This document shows, piece by piece, positions 42,515-53,500 of a DNA stretch of 64,000 nucleotides. The number at the start of each line of letters is the position of its first letter. The stretch's first letter is position 1. The stretch is from Gemmatimonas sp. (lineage in GTDB: Bacteria > Gemmatimonadota > Gemmatimonadetes > Gemmatimonadales > Gemmatimonadaceae): NCBI GenBank assembly GCA_011390885.1, contig JAABRO010000008.1, positions 18,397 to 82,396 of the forward strand. The letters are read 5' to 3'. A model generated the notes under the pieces. The model saw only the letters and a list, made by a program, of their open reading frames with translations, ran no database searches and was not told the DNA's origin. The position numbers were made by a program, and so were the translations under genes.

Positions 42515-45106
42515 ATGGTTGCCGCTCTTCGATTCGCCCCGCTGTTCGCCCTCGCCGCCTCCCTGGCCGCGCCGCTCGTCTCCCCCGCGAGCGCGCAGGG
42601 ACGCACCCGCGACACGCTCCCCGACAGCGTGCGGGCCATCCTGCGCGACGTCTCGCGCGAGGCGCGCGAGGCCGGGCGCACCGTGTGGGACAGCGCGCGC
42701 CGCCCCGTGACCGTGACCGAGGCGCAGCTTGGCTCCGCCTTCGCCGACCCGGAGGCCCGCGAGATCCTGCTCCGAGCGCGCGCCGCGCGGCTGCGTCAGG
42801 ACTCGGCGCTGCGCTCGTACCGGGCCACCACCACGCAGCGCATCTCGCTGGGCATGGGCGTGCGGCGTCTGGGACTCGAGAAGACGCTGTTTCGCGGCGA
42901 CAACGTCTCGCGCATCGACTGGTCGCGTGACGGGGGCGTGTGGGTCACGCCGATCGGCTCACGCATGCAGGTGCCCATGGCCGGCGGTGGCGCCGACGGC
43001 GACTTCGTGGACGCGGTGTCGATTCCGTACTTTCCCGGCAAGGAGACGCTGTGGCTGCCCAGCAGCAACTTCGGCGTCGTGAAGGCCGACGTGGACGATC
43101 GCGAGATCATTCACCCCATCGCCAACGGCGCCGAAGCGTACTACCGCTACGCGACGGGCGACTCGATCACGATCACGCTCGGCGGCGGACGGCAGATCCG
43201 CTTGCGCGAGCTGCGCATCACCGCGCGGCGGCCGCAGTGGCGGCTGTTCGTGGGCTCGTTCTGGTTCGACCGCGACGGCGGGCAGCTGGCGCGCGCCGCC
43301 TATCGCCTGGCCGTGCCGATCGAGTTCTGGGACGTGGCCAGCGAGGAGATCGCGTCGGAGATGGTGCGCGACTCGGCGTACGACCGCGTGCGCGACTCGC
43401 TGGCGCGCGAGCGACTCTCTCGCGCCGACTACGTGATCGATTCCACGCGGCGCGCGCGCGCGGCCGCATCGAACTCCGATGAGGACGAGCCGCCGGGGTG
43501 GGTGAAGGCGGCATTCCGTCCGGCGCGCGGCTCGCTCGATGCGGTCACGGTGGAGTACGGGCTGTTCGGCAACGGCCGCTTCTGGCTGCCGCGCGCCAAC
43601 AGCGCGACGTTCAGCGCGCAGATCGGGCCGCTGCGCACGCCCTTCACCTTCGACGAGAAGTTCGAGTACGACGATGTGAACGGCGACTTCACCACGCCGC
43701 CCGTGCCGCCGGAGCGTACGGCAGTCGAACTCGAGGCGGAGCGTGCCGCGCGGCGTGACAGCCTGCGTGCCGACTCGGCGGCCAGTGCGGGCGCCGCCGT
43801 GGTCGAGCGCGATCCGACGGTGTCGGTGAACGTGAGCATCGGCACCGGCGACGACAGCACGCGCCTCGCGCGCGCCGACTCCGCCTACCGCGCGCGCAAC
43901 TGCCGACCCGGCGACAGCACCTACGTGCGTACCGAGTCGCGCTACAACGGCGCGCTCCGCGTGGCCTACACCATGCCCTGCGACCGGGCGTCGCTGCGCA
44001 CGAGCAGCGCGCTGCCCCCCGCCAGCATGTCGACCGAGGAGCTGTTCGATCTCTCGCAGCGCGACGACCTCATCGCCGCGCTCGGGCTGTCGCTGCAGCC
44101 GGCGTGGGGACCGCAGGCGCCGACGGTGCGCACCGGGCTCGACCTCATCCGCTACAATCGCGTGGAAGGGCTCAGCGTGGCGCTGCTCGGCGAGCAGGTG
44201 CTCGGCGCCGGCTACACGGCGCACGCCAGCGTGCGGTTGGGGCATGCCGACCTGCAGCTCAACGGCGAGCTCGGCTTCGAGCGCTCGAGCGGTCGGCGCA
44301 CCGTGTACGGCACCGTGTACGAGCGGCTGCGCGCCACCGCCGAGGAGTGGGGCAACCCGCTGTCGTTCGGACCGTCGCTGCCGGCCATCCTGTATGCGCG
44401 CGACGAAGGGTTCTACTTCCGCACGCGCGGCGCGGAAGTGGGCGATCGCCACGTGCAGCGCAACGGCGCCTTCGCGTGGCGCCTGTACCACGAGCAGCAG
44501 CGCACGGCCGGCGACAGCAGCGTGGTGGACACCTGGTCGCTCGGCCGCGTGTTCGGCAACCGCTTCCGCACCAACTTCGACGCGTCGCGCGTCTCGCTCA
44601 CGGGGCTCGACGTGTCGTGGTCGCGCGCCTTCGGGGCCGACCCGGCGGGGCTGCGGCTCGTGACGGCCGTGCGCGGCGAGGGGGCCACCGGCACCGTGAC
44701 CTTCGGCCGGGCCGCCTTCGAGGCCACGGCCTCGCGGCCGGTGGCGAAGGTGGCGCTCGCGCTCACCGCGAGCGTCGGGTCCACGGTGGGCGAGGTGCCC
44801 CCGCAGCGCAACTGGTTCCTGGGCGGACTGCGCACCGTGCGCGGCTCCACGCCGGGCTCGGCCGTGGGCGACGCGTACTGGTTCCTGCGCCAGGAGGTGG
44901 GCACGAAGTTCGGGGCGGTGCGGCCGGTGGTGTTCTTCGACGCCGGCTGGGCGGGGGCGCGCGACGCCTTCGGCGAGGGGCGCGTCCTGCGGGGAGCCGG
45001 TGGCGGACTGTCGTTCCTCGACGGCATCTTCCGCCTCGACGTAGCGCGCAACCTGGCCCGTGGCGGCGGGTGGCGCACCGACCTGTACTTCGAGGCGCCG
45101 ATCTAG
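42515..45106 (+). CDS. Large outer-membrane protein with Omp85/BamA-like C-terminal barrel
   Basis: 863 residues from the ATG at 42515, with a signal peptide (LFALAASLAAPLVSPASAQ). The N-terminal half contains beta-rich repeats and an Asp/Arg-rich linker (about 300-460). The C-terminal half ends in repeated amphipathic strands and has GGLRTVRGS near residue 770, which resembles the VRGF/RGY motif of Omp85 and FhaC barrels, followed by FLRQEVGTKF and FFDAGWAGA. No clear POTRA repeats are visible. The function is unknown; surface-antigen or lipid transport is an inference. It is followed by the membrane spermidine-synthase-like gene with a 20-bp gap. Confidence 0.7.
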   Translation: MVAALRFAPLFALAASLAAPLVSPASAQGRTRDTLPDSVRAILRDVSREAREAGRTVWDSARRPVTVTEAQLGSAFADPEAREILLRARAARLRQDSALRSYRATTTQRISLGMGVRRLGLEKTLFRGDNVSRIDWSRDGGVWVTPIGSRMQVPMAGGGADGDFVDAVSIPYFPGKETLWLPSSNFGVVKADVDDREIIHPIANGAEAYYRYATGDSITITLGGGRQIRLRELRITARRPQWRLFVGSFWFDRDGGQLARAAYRLAVPIEFWDVASEEIASEMVRDSAYDRVRDSLARERLSRADYVIDSTRRARAAASNSDEDEPPGWVKAAFRPARGSLDAVTVEYGLFGNGRFWLPRANSATFSAQIGPLRTPFTFDEKFEYDDVNGDFTTPPVPPERTAVELEAERAARRDSLRADSAASAGAAVVERDPTVSVNVSIGTGDDSTRLARADSAYRARNCRPGDSTYVRTESRYNGALRVAYTMPCDRASLRTSSALPPASMSTEELFDLSQRDDLIAALGLSLQPAWGPQAPTVRTGLDLIRYNRVEGLSVALLGEQVLGAGYTAHASVRLGHADLQLNGELGFERSSGRRTVYGTVYERLRATAEEWGNPLSFGPSLPAILYARDEGFYFRTRGAEVGDRHVQRNGAFAWRLYHEQQRTAGDSSVVDTWSLGRVFGNRFRTNFDASRVSLTGLDVSWSRAFGADPAGLRLVTAVRGEGATGTVTFGRAAFEATASRPVAKVALALTASVGSTVGEVPPQRNWFLGGLRTVRGSTPGSAVGDAYWFLRQEVGTKFGAVRPVVFFDAGWAGARDAFGEGRVLRGAGGGLSFLDGIFRLDVARNLARGGGWRTDLYFEAPI

Positions 45107-45126
45107 TCGCGCGCCGCGGGAGGCGC

Positions 45127-47421
45127 GTGACCGACGCGAACGCTGGTGCATCGAACACACCACACGCGTCGCCGTCCCCTCCCGCCCCGGCGCTCGCCCT
45201 CCCGCTGTTCGCGGTGGCGCTCTTCTCGAGCGCCACCCTGATCTTCACGCTGCAGCCGCTGTTCGCGCGCATGGTGACGCCGCTGCTCGGCGGCTCGCCG
45301 GCGGTGTGGAACACCAGCATGGTGTTCTTCCAGGCCGCGCTGCTCGTGGGGTACTTCCACGCGCACGTGCTGCAGCGCCTGCGATCACCGGCGGCGCAGC
45401 TGGCGGTGCACGCCGTGGCGCTGGCGGCCGCCGCGCTCGTGCTGCCGCTCGCGCCAAGCACGCTGCTGGGTGCGCCGAACGTGCAGCAGCCCGCGCTCTG
45501 GCTGCTGGGCGTGCTCACGCTCTCCGTGGGCGCGCCGTACATGGTGGCCTCGGCCACCGCACCGTTGCTGCAGGCCTGGTACGCGCGCTCGGGGCGACCC
45601 GATGCGCACGACCCGTACTTCCTGTACGGCGCCAGCAACCTGGGCAGCCTGCTCGGGCTGCTCGCGTATCCGGTGCTCGTGGAGCCGCTGGTGGGGCTCT
45701 CGAATCAGGGGATCGGCTGGTCGTGGGGCTACGGGGTGGTGGCGTGCCTGGTGCTGGCGAGCGGTGCGCTGATCGTGCGGCGGCCGGTGGTGGTGCCGGA
45801 CGCGCAGGTGATGCTCGGCGTCGAGCAGCCGCGCGTGACGAGTGAGGCACCCGGTGCCACGTGGCGCCAGCGCCTCTTCTGGATGGCCGCCGCCGCCGTG
45901 CCGTCGAGCCTGCTCATCGGCGTGACGCAGCACATCCTCACCGACATCGCCTCGGCGCCGTTTCTGTGGGTGCCGCCGCTGGCGCTGTACCTGCTCACGT
46001 TCGTGGTGGCGTTCCGGAAGGGGGCGGGGGAGGCAGGGCCGACGATGCTCAGCCTGCACGCCGGTGCCGTGGCGCTGCTCGTGGTGCTGCCCAAGTCGCC
46101 GTCGATCGTGCTCGACGTGTGCCTGCGACTCGCCGCGCTGTTCGTGGCGGCGCTGGTGTGTCATGCGGCGCTTGCCGCCGCGCGCCCGCATCCGTCGCGA
46201 CTCACCGAGTTCTACAACTACATGGCACTCGGCGGTGTGATCGGTGGCGCGGCGACGGCGCTCCTGGCGCCGGTGGTCTTCGATCGCATCGCCGAGTTTC
46301 CGCTGGCGATCGCGGCCACGCTGCTGCTGCGCGCCGCGCAGGAGGTGGAGTGGAAGATGGCCGCCGACACGTTCCTGATCGGTGCGGCGGCGGTGCTCGT
46401 GGCCGTGCTGACCGGCTGGCTGCCGCTCGAGGCACCACTGCTTGGCTTCCTTGCGCTTGCAGTGTATCTGAATCGCGCGCGTCCGTGGCTGGCCGCACCG
46501 GTCGTCGTGGTGTCCATGCTGCTCGTGGACGCGCGCAGCGTGAGCGGCGAGCTCATCCTCCGCGAACGCACCTTCTTCGGCGCGTATCGCGTGATCGCGG
46601 TGCAGCGCCCCGACGGGCTCGCGCACATGCTCCTGCACGGCAGCACCATTCACGGCGTGCAGTGGCGAGACAGCGCGCGCGCCTCGCGGCCGCTCAGCTA
46701 CTATGCGCAGGGTGGCGCGGTGTACGACGCCGTGCGCGCCGCGCTCCCCGCGGACCGACCGGGGCACGCGGCGCTGATCGGGTTGGGCTCCGGCGCCATG
46801 GCCTGCGTGCTGCGCCAGCAGGACCGCGCCACGTTCATCGAGATCGACCCGGCCGTCGTGGCCATCGCGCGCGATCCGCGCTACTTCACCTACCTCGAGG
46901 CGTGCCCACGCCGCACCGAGGTGCGTCTCGGTGATGGCCGCCTCGAGATGCAGCGCTTCGAACCCGGCTCGCTCGATGTGGTGCTTGGCGACGCGTTCTC
47001 GTCGGACGCGATCCCGGTGCACCTGCTCACGCGCGAGGCCGTGCGGCGATACATGCGCGCCCTCCGTCCCGAGGGGGCGCTGGTCCTGCACGTCTCCAAT
47101 CGCCATCTCGCCGTGGCCAACGAGGCGGTGCGTGTGGCCGCCGCCGAAGGATTCGCCGCCCGCCACTGGCGCTCGCCCACGGGGCGCACCGACAGCACGA
47201 ACGCCTTCGAGAACCCGTCCGCCTCGGCGGTCGTGATCACGCGCACGGAAGCGGCCATGGACGCACTCGGGCTCGGTGCCCACTGGGCGCCCGCGCCGGC
47301 GCTCGCCGGCCGCGCCTGGTCGGACGACTTCATCCCGCTCGTGCGCACCATGCGCGAGCCGGCCATCGACGCGCGTCCCACGAAGGCGATCCCGGACAGC
47401 GCACCACCCCCGTCCCCCTGA
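45127..47421 (+). CDS. Multi-pass membrane protein fused to spermidine-synthase-like domain
   Basis: 764 residues. The first 470 hold about twelve to fourteen membrane segments (LFTLQPLFARMVTPLLGGSPAVWNTSMVFFQA onward), followed by a SpeE-like Rossmann domain with ALIGLGSGAMACVL, the acidic FIEIDPAVV, and DVVLGDAFSSDAIPVHLLT. Fused transporter-synthase proteins of this layout occur in many bacteria but their product is not established. The GTG start at 45127 is 20 bp after the preceding stop. The active-site Asp is retained in GDAFSSDA; the polyamine-binding residues are not obvious. Confidence 0.75.
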   Translation: MTDANAGASNTPHASPSPPAPALALPLFAVALFSSATLIFTLQPLFARMVTPLLGGSPAVWNTSMVFFQAALLVGYFHAHVLQRLRSPAAQLAVHAVALAAAALVLPLAPSTLLGAPNVQQPALWLLGVLTLSVGAPYMVASATAPLLQAWYARSGRPDAHDPYFLYGASNLGSLLGLLAYPVLVEPLVGLSNQGIGWSWGYGVVACLVLASGALIVRRPVVVPDAQVMLGVEQPRVTSEAPGATWRQRLFWMAAAAVPSSLLIGVTQHILTDIASAPFLWVPPLALYLLTFVVAFRKGAGEAGPTMLSLHAGAVALLVVLPKSPSIVLDVCLRLAALFVAALVCHAALAAARPHPSRLTEFYNYMALGGVIGGAATALLAPVVFDRIAEFPLAIAATLLLRAAQEVEWKMAADTFLIGAAAVLVAVLTGWLPLEAPLLGFLALAVYLNRARPWLAAPVVVVSMLLVDARSVSGELILRERTFFGAYRVIAVQRPDGLAHMLLHGSTIHGVQWRDSARASRPLSYYAQGGAVYDAVRAALPADRPGHAALIGLGSGAMACVLRQQDRATFIEIDPAVVAIARDPRYFTYLEACPRRTEVRLGDGRLEMQRFEPGSLDVVLGDAFSSDAIPVHLLTREAVRRYMRALRPEGALVLHVSNRHLAVANEAVRVAAAEGFAARHWRSPTGRTDSTNAFENPSASAVVITRTEAAMDALGLGAHWAPAPALAGRAWSDDFIPLVRTMREPAIDARPTKAIPDSAPPPSP

Positions 47422-47448
47422 GACCGGGCACGCGATTGCCGGGTGTCG

Positions 47449-47477
47449 CTGCGCGGAACTCGCGGTCGCGCTAACTT
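47449..47477 (+). promoter_or_regulatory. Putative promoter of the diguanylate cyclase gene
   Basis: CTGCGC (47449-47454) and TAACTT (47472-47477) are spaced 17 bp apart. The -10 is preceded by gcgc, as in other promoters of this window. The leader to the ATG at 47541 would be about 57 nt. Confidence 0.35.
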
Positions 47478-47540
47478 TGCGCATCTGCGGCCCAGCCTTG
47501 CGTTGCAGGCCGCGCCGCGTCCACCCCGCCGCCCTCCTCC

Positions 47541-48815
47541 ATGGCGTTCGATCTCGCCGGCCAGGAACAACCGCGCTACGAGCAGAGCAACGCCGACGTG
47601 CTGCTCTGGCAGACGCGCTACCGCGTGGTGCTCGCGCTGCTCGCCGCCGGCGTGGCCGTGGGGCTGCGCACCGTGGGCTGGCTGTCAGTGTCCGCCGTGG
47701 CCGAGGCACGCCTGGGCGCGGCGATGGCCGACTGGCTCATTGCCGCGGTCGCGGCCGTGTACGTGGCCGTGGTGCTGTGGCTGCACGCGCACGTGCAGCG
47801 CTCGCGACGCGCGAGCCGCGCGCTCGCCACGCTCATGATGGTGGGCGACCTGCTGCTGGTGTTCGTGCTGGTGTTCGTGCTCGCCTCGCCGCGCAGCTAC
47901 GATCGCGCGCTGCTCGTGGCACTCTTCGCCTTGCAGCTCACGCACGTGTACTTCGGACGCGGGCCCGCGCTGCTCATGCTCGCGGCCACGGCTACGGGCT
48001 ACCTGTTCATCGTGGACGTCGCCATCCGCACCACCGGTGACGGCAGCTGGGCTGACGCGCTCTTCACGCTGCTCATCTTTGGCGTGGGGGCCGGCCTGGT
48101 CACCGTGGTGCAGAGCCACATACACGAGCGCCTCTCACGCCTGCTCGACATGTTTGCGCGCGCCGAGGACGGCGATTTCACGGCCACCTACGACGTGGCC
48201 TCGGACGTGCGCCCCGACGCCATCACGCATGTGGGGCGCGCGTACAACCGCATGCGCGCGCACCTCGCGGATATCGTGGAAACCGATCCGCTCAGCGGAT
48301 GCCTCAACCGGCGCGGCTTCGAGCAGCAGTTCCGCCGCGAGCTGGCCCGCGCCGCCCGCGCGCAGGTGGAGCTCGCCATCATCGACGTGGACCTCGACCA
48401 CTTCAAGCAGATCAACGACACCTACGGCCACCTCACGGGTGACCAGGTGATCACCGAGGCCGGTGAACTGCTGCGCGCCAACGCGCGTGCCGGCGACATC
48501 GTGGCGCGCACCGGCGGCGAGGAGTTCGCGATCCTCGCCCCCGGCACCGGGCTCGCGGGCGCCCAGCATCTCGCGCTGCGCATCGTGGAAGCGTTCCGAC
48601 GCCGCGAGTTCGCCGGGGCGCGGCGGATTCCCGTGACCGCGTCGGTGGGCGTGGTGGCCGAGACGATCACCGACGAGGCCGTGCATGCGGACCTGCTGGC
48701 CCGCGCGGATGAGGCGCTGTACGCGGCGAAGCGGAGCGGAAGGAACCGGGTGGTGATCTGGACGCCCGGGTTGGCCGCCATGCGGGCCTCGGCAGGGGAG
48801 CCGGCGATACGGTAG
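47541..48815 (+). CDS. Membrane-anchored diguanylate cyclase (GGEEF)
   Basis: 424 residues: about six N-terminal membrane helices (residues 25-190), a HAMP-like linker with AEDGDFTATYDV, and a GGEEF domain (about 250-410). The active motif GGEEF is at 325-329, the metal-binding DVDLDHFKQIND is intact, and the inhibitory I-site R-x-x-D (RAGD, 316-319) precedes it by five residues. It would make c-di-GMP with product feedback. The membrane sensor has no known ligand pocket that I can name. No c-di-GMP phosphodiesterase is encoded nearby. Confidence 0.92.
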   Translation: MAFDLAGQEQPRYEQSNADVLLWQTRYRVVLALLAAGVAVGLRTVGWLSVSAVAEARLGAAMADWLIAAVAAVYVAVVLWLHAHVQRSRRASRALATLMMVGDLLLVFVLVFVLASPRSYDRALLVALFALQLTHVYFGRGPALLMLAATATGYLFIVDVAIRTTGDGSWADALFTLLIFGVGAGLVTVVQSHIHERLSRLLDMFARAEDGDFTATYDVASDVRPDAITHVGRAYNRMRAHLADIVETDPLSGCLNRRGFEQQFRRELARAARAQVELAIIDVDLDHFKQINDTYGHLTGDQVITEAGELLRANARAGDIVARTGGEEFAILAPGTGLAGAQHLALRIVEAFRRREFAGARRIPVTASVGVVAETITDEAVHADLLARADEALYAAKRSGRNRVVIWTPGLAAMRASAGEPAIR

Positions 48816-48845
48816 GGGGATGTTGCTCCCCGAGACGCAACTGCG

Positions 48846-49001
48846 GTTGCACCCCCGAAGCTCGCGGCTCGCGGCTAGCCGCTCGGGTCCGTTCCGAGTG
48901 ATCCTCGCGATGAGCACGGCCGGTAGCCCCAACAAGTTGCCGAGATCACGCGACACGGACCCGAGCGGCTAGCCTCGAGCTTCGAGTCTCGTGGGTTCAA
49001 C
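48846..49001. repeat. Long palindromic intergenic element (copy D)
   Basis: A 47-nt left arm (48846-48892) pairs with 48955-49001 at 40 of 47 positions. The arms include a repeated gctcg-rich word. The 62-nt centre carries gtgatcctcgcgatgagcacgg, similar to the centre of copy A. It fills the gap between convergent genes, and the last five bases of the right arm run into the phzF stop region (48997). Confidence 0.8.
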
Positions 49002-49968
49002 TGCGCGGCAAGGGCAACCGCATGGTTCCTTCCGACACCACCACGCTGGCCCCGCCAACCCGCACGGCCCTCACCGCGCCCTGCGTCTTGTCCGCCTCGA
49101 TCTCCAACCGGCTCGGACGCCCCATCTCCACGCCCTGCGCCACGCGCCAGCGCAGCGTCCCATCGCGCGGCGTGCGCGCCGCCAGGTACCCTGCGAGGCA
49201 GGCATTGGCCGAACCCGTGGCCGGGTCTTCCGGCACCGACAGCCCGGGCACGAACACGCGCGCGCGGATGTCCGCGTCGAGCAGCGACGCGGGCAGATCC
49301 GCCCGCTCCGCCTCGTCGCGCACGAGCGCGAACACCAGCGGCTCCGATGCCCACGCGCCGCGCAGGTGCGCGTCCCACGCGTCCATGCGCACGCGCGCGC
49401 GCCGCACCGCGTCCACCGAGGCGAGCGGCACTACCAGGAACGGCAGCCCGCACGACACGCCCGCGGGCCTGTGCGTGCCGCCCACGAAGTCGTGTGGCGC
49501 GAGGCCGAGCACGTCGGCGAGCGCCTCGATGCTCGGCACGCCCTCGGTGCGCTCCTCGGGCAGCTGCGCCGTGGTGAGCTGCGCGCGTACGGGCAGGCCG
49601 TTCTCGCACCATACGCGCACCGGCACTGGCCCCACGTTCTCGCCGAGCACGAGCTGCATCACGGCCGTGCCGCCGTCGTCGGCGTTCGTGCGCACGCGCC
49701 CGGTGGCCACGAGCACGTGCGCCGTGCCGATCGTGGGGTGTCCCGCGAAGGGCACCTCGCCGCCTGGCGTGAAGATGCGCACACGGCGCGTGGTGCCCTC
49801 CGTCTCGGGCGCGAACACGAAGGTGGTCTCGGAGTAGTTGAACTCGCGCGTGATCGCGAGCAGCGTCTCGCTGGGCAGCCCCTCGGCGTCGAACACGACG
49901 GCGAGCTGGTTGCCCGCGAGCGGCGTGTCGGTGAACACGTCGCAGGTCACGAATCGCAGCGTGCGCAT
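48997..49968 (-). CDS. PhzF-family isomerase/epimerase
   Basis: 323 residues from the ATG at 49968, with GGAG 8 nt upstream inside the pruA stop region. PhzF-like landmarks are CDVFTDTPLAGNQLAVV at the N-terminus, the catalytic Glu in NYSETTFV (about residue 46), PFAGHPTIGTAHVL, and EDPATGSANACLAGYL near 240. The fold is that of phenazine biosynthesis PhzF and diaminopimelate-epimerase-like isomerases. No other phenazine genes are present, so the substrate is unknown. It is 5 bp downstream of pruA, so both share a transcript. Confidence 0.87.
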   Translation of the reverse strand: MRTLRFVTCDVFTDTPLAGNQLAVVFDAEGLPSETLLAITREFNYSETTFVFAPETEGTTRRVRIFTPGGEVPFAGHPTIGTAHVLVATGRVRTNADDGGTAVMQLVLGENVGPVPVRVWCENGLPVRAQLTTAQLPEERTEGVPSIEALADVLGLAPHDFVGGTHRPAGVSCGLPFLVVPLASVDAVRRARVRMDAWDAHLRGAWASEPLVFALVRDEAERADLPASLLDADIRARVFVPGLSVPEDPATGSANACLAGYLAARTPRDGTLRWRVAQGVEMGRPSRLEIEADKTQGAVRAVRVGGASVVVSEGTMRLPLPRS

Positions 49969-49973
49969 GGGAC

Positions 49974-51611
<1,638 letters not shown>

Positions 51612-51725
51612 GGAGCGTCTCCAGGGAGGCCGAGGGGAAGCGCCGGCGCGTGGGATATCGCGGCCAGCGCCAGCGGGCACGATTGCCCGGAACTTAACCG
51701 CCGGACCCGAGCCCGTCGGCGATCC

Positions 51726-52616
51726 TCAGTCCCCGCCGGTTCCCAGGTCGATCCGTTCGCCGAGCGCGGCGTTGTCGATGAGCCGCACCCCCTGCACGTG
51801 CGCGGCGAGCAGCACGCGCGTGGTGGCGTCCGCGACGTCGACCGGTCGCAGCGTCTCACCGTGCGCCACCAGCGCGTAGTCCACGCGCACCGCGGGCTCC
51901 TGCGCGAACGAGGCCTGCAGCATGGCCTCGAGCGCCTCGGCGCGACGCTCGCCGGCCGCAAAGGCGCGCTGCGCCGCCACGATGGCACGCGGCAGCGCGC
52001 GCGCCTGGGCGCGCGCCGTGGCGTCGAGCCGCGCATTCCGGCTCGAAAGGGCGAGGCCGTGGGCGTCGCGCACGGTGGGCACCGGCACGATCGTCACGTC
52101 GAGCAGCAGGTCGGCGGCGAGGCGACGGATCACCTGAAGCTGCTGCCAGTCCTTCTCACCGAAGAACGCATGCGTGGGGCGCGCCGCGCGCAGGAGCAGC
52201 GTGACGACGGTGGCAACCCCGCGAAAGTGTCCCGGCCGCAGCGCTCCCTCGAGCACCTCCGTGAGCCCCGACACCTCCACGTGCGTGGCAAATCCGGCCG
52301 GATAGAGCGCCGACGGCGCGGGCACGAACGCGATGTCACAGCCGGCGGCCTCGAGCAGCGCGAGATCGGCGGCCTCCGTGCGGGGATACGCCGCCAGGTC
52401 ACGCGGGTCGTTGAACTGCGTGGGGTTCACGAACACGCTCGCGACCACCACGGCGCACACCGCGCGGGCATGCGTCACCAGCGTGAGATGGCCCTCGTGC
52501 AGCGCGCCCATCGTGGGCACGAGCCCAACGGAGCCCGGGCGTGCGTCCTGTCGCGCGGCGATCGCGGCGCGCAGCGCGGCGACATCGCGCACCACCACGA
52601 GTCCGGCCGCACTCAC
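51726..52616 (-). CDS. panC: Pantoate--beta-alanine ligase
   Basis: 296 residues from a GTG at 52616 that overlaps (GTGA) the panB stop. ATP-binding motifs: VPTMGALHEGHLTL (HIGH-like), NPTQFNDPRDLAAYPR, FGEKDWQQLQVI and ALSSRNARL (KMSKS-like). It joins pantoate and beta-alanine, using ATP, to make pantothenate. The order panB-panC, with a Rossmann/DUF2520 gene upstream, makes a compact vitamin B5 unit. panD (beta-alanine supply) is not present. Confidence 0.93.
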   Translation of the reverse strand: MSAAGLVVVRDVAALRAAIAARQDARPGSVGLVPTMGALHEGHLTLVTHARAVCAVVVASVFVNPTQFNDPRDLAAYPRTEAADLALLEAAGCDIAFVPAPSALYPAGFATHVEVSGLTEVLEGALRPGHFRGVATVVTLLLRAARPTHAFFGEKDWQQLQVIRRLAADLLLDVTIVPVPTVRDAHGLALSSRNARLDATARAQARALPRAIVAAQRAFAAGERRAEALEAMLQASFAQEPAVRVDYALVAHGETLRPVDVADATTRVLLAAHVQGVRLIDNAALGERIDLGTGGD

Positions 52617-53500
52617 GACGCGCGCTCCTCCCCGGTGCGCGTCGTCTCGCCTGTCGCCGTGTCGGTCCGCGCCGCGCGGAAGGCCGCCAGCGATTCGCCG
52701 CCGCGCACCGACTGCGCGTCGCCCGGGAACGCACCGCGCCGCACGTCGTCCGCGTAGCGCGCGAACGCGTCACGGATCGGCGCGGCCAGGTCGGCGTAGC
52801 GGCCGGCGTGTCGCGGCCGGAACTGCTCGTCGAGCCCGAGCAGGTCGTGCATGACCTGCACCTGTCCGCGGCAGTGCGGCCCCGAGCCGATGCCGATGGT
52901 CGGGATGCGCACCGTCTGCGTGATCGCCTGCGCCACTTCCACGGGCATCTTCTCGAGCAGCAGCGCCCAGGCGCCCGCCTCCTCGAGCGCGACGGCGTCC
53001 TGGACCAGCCGCTCCGCCGCCTCCGACGTGCGTCCCTGGGCCGGATAGCCACCGAGCAGCGAACTCTGCTGCGGGCGCAGGCCGATGTGTCCCATGATCG
53101 GAATGCCGGCTTCCGTGCAGCGCTGCACGAAGGGTGCCCAGCGCGCGCCGCCCTCGAACTTCACCGACTGCGCGCCGGCGTCCTGCAGCGCGCGCCCCGC
53201 GTTGCGCACGGCCTCGTCCTCGCCCGTGTGGTACGAGAGGAACGGCAGGTCGCACACCACGTGTGCCGACGTGGTTGCGCGCACCACGGCCCGCGTGTGG
53301 TGCAGCATGTCCTCCATTGTGACCGGCACCGTGGACGCATGGCCGAGCAGCGTCATGCCCACGCTGTCGCCGACGAGGAGGAAGTCCACGCCGGCGGCTT
53401 CGCACAGGCGCGCGAAGGTTGCGTCGTAGGCGGTGAGCATGACGAGCGGCTCGCCGCGATCGGCGCGGGCGCGGAGTTCAGGGATCGTGGGACGGGGCAT
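52613..53500 (-). CDS. panB: 3-methyl-2-oxobutanoate hydroxymethyltransferase
   Basis: 295 residues from the ATG at 53500. Signature segments are VMLTAYDATFARL, FLLVGDSVGMTLLGH (metal-binding Asp), SVKFEGG, GHIGLRPQQ and IPTIGIGSGPHCRGQVQVMHDLLGL. It adds a hydroxymethyl group from methylenetetrahydrofolate to 2-oxoisovalerate, giving ketopantoate. It overlaps the DUF2520 gene by 23 bp at its 5' end and panC by 4 bp at its 3' end, so translation of all three is probably coupled. Confidence 0.95.
   Translation of the reverse strand: MPRPTIPELRARADRGEPLVMLTAYDATFARLCEAAGVDFLLVGDSVGMTLLGHASTVPVTMEDMLHHTRAVVRATTSAHVVCDLPFLSYHTGEDEAVRNAGRALQDAGAQSVKFEGGARWAPFVQRCTEAGIPIMGHIGLRPQQSSLLGGYPAQGRTSEAAERLVQDAVALEEAGAWALLLEKMPVEVAQAITQTVRIPTIGIGSGPHCRGQVQVMHDLLGLDEQFRPRHAGRYADLAAPIRDAFARYADDVRRGAFPGDAQSVRGGESLAAFRAARTDTATGETTRTGEERAS

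Noticed and set aside
48846-49001. Integron attC site interpretation of the palindromic elements
   Set aside because: The arms start with gttg and end with caac, loosely like attC ends, but there is no integrase, no cassette array, and arms are longer and more perfectly paired than usual attC sites.
48997-49968. Phenazine biosynthesis locus
   Set aside because: PhzF-like proteins are widespread outside phenazine clusters, and no other phz gene is present.
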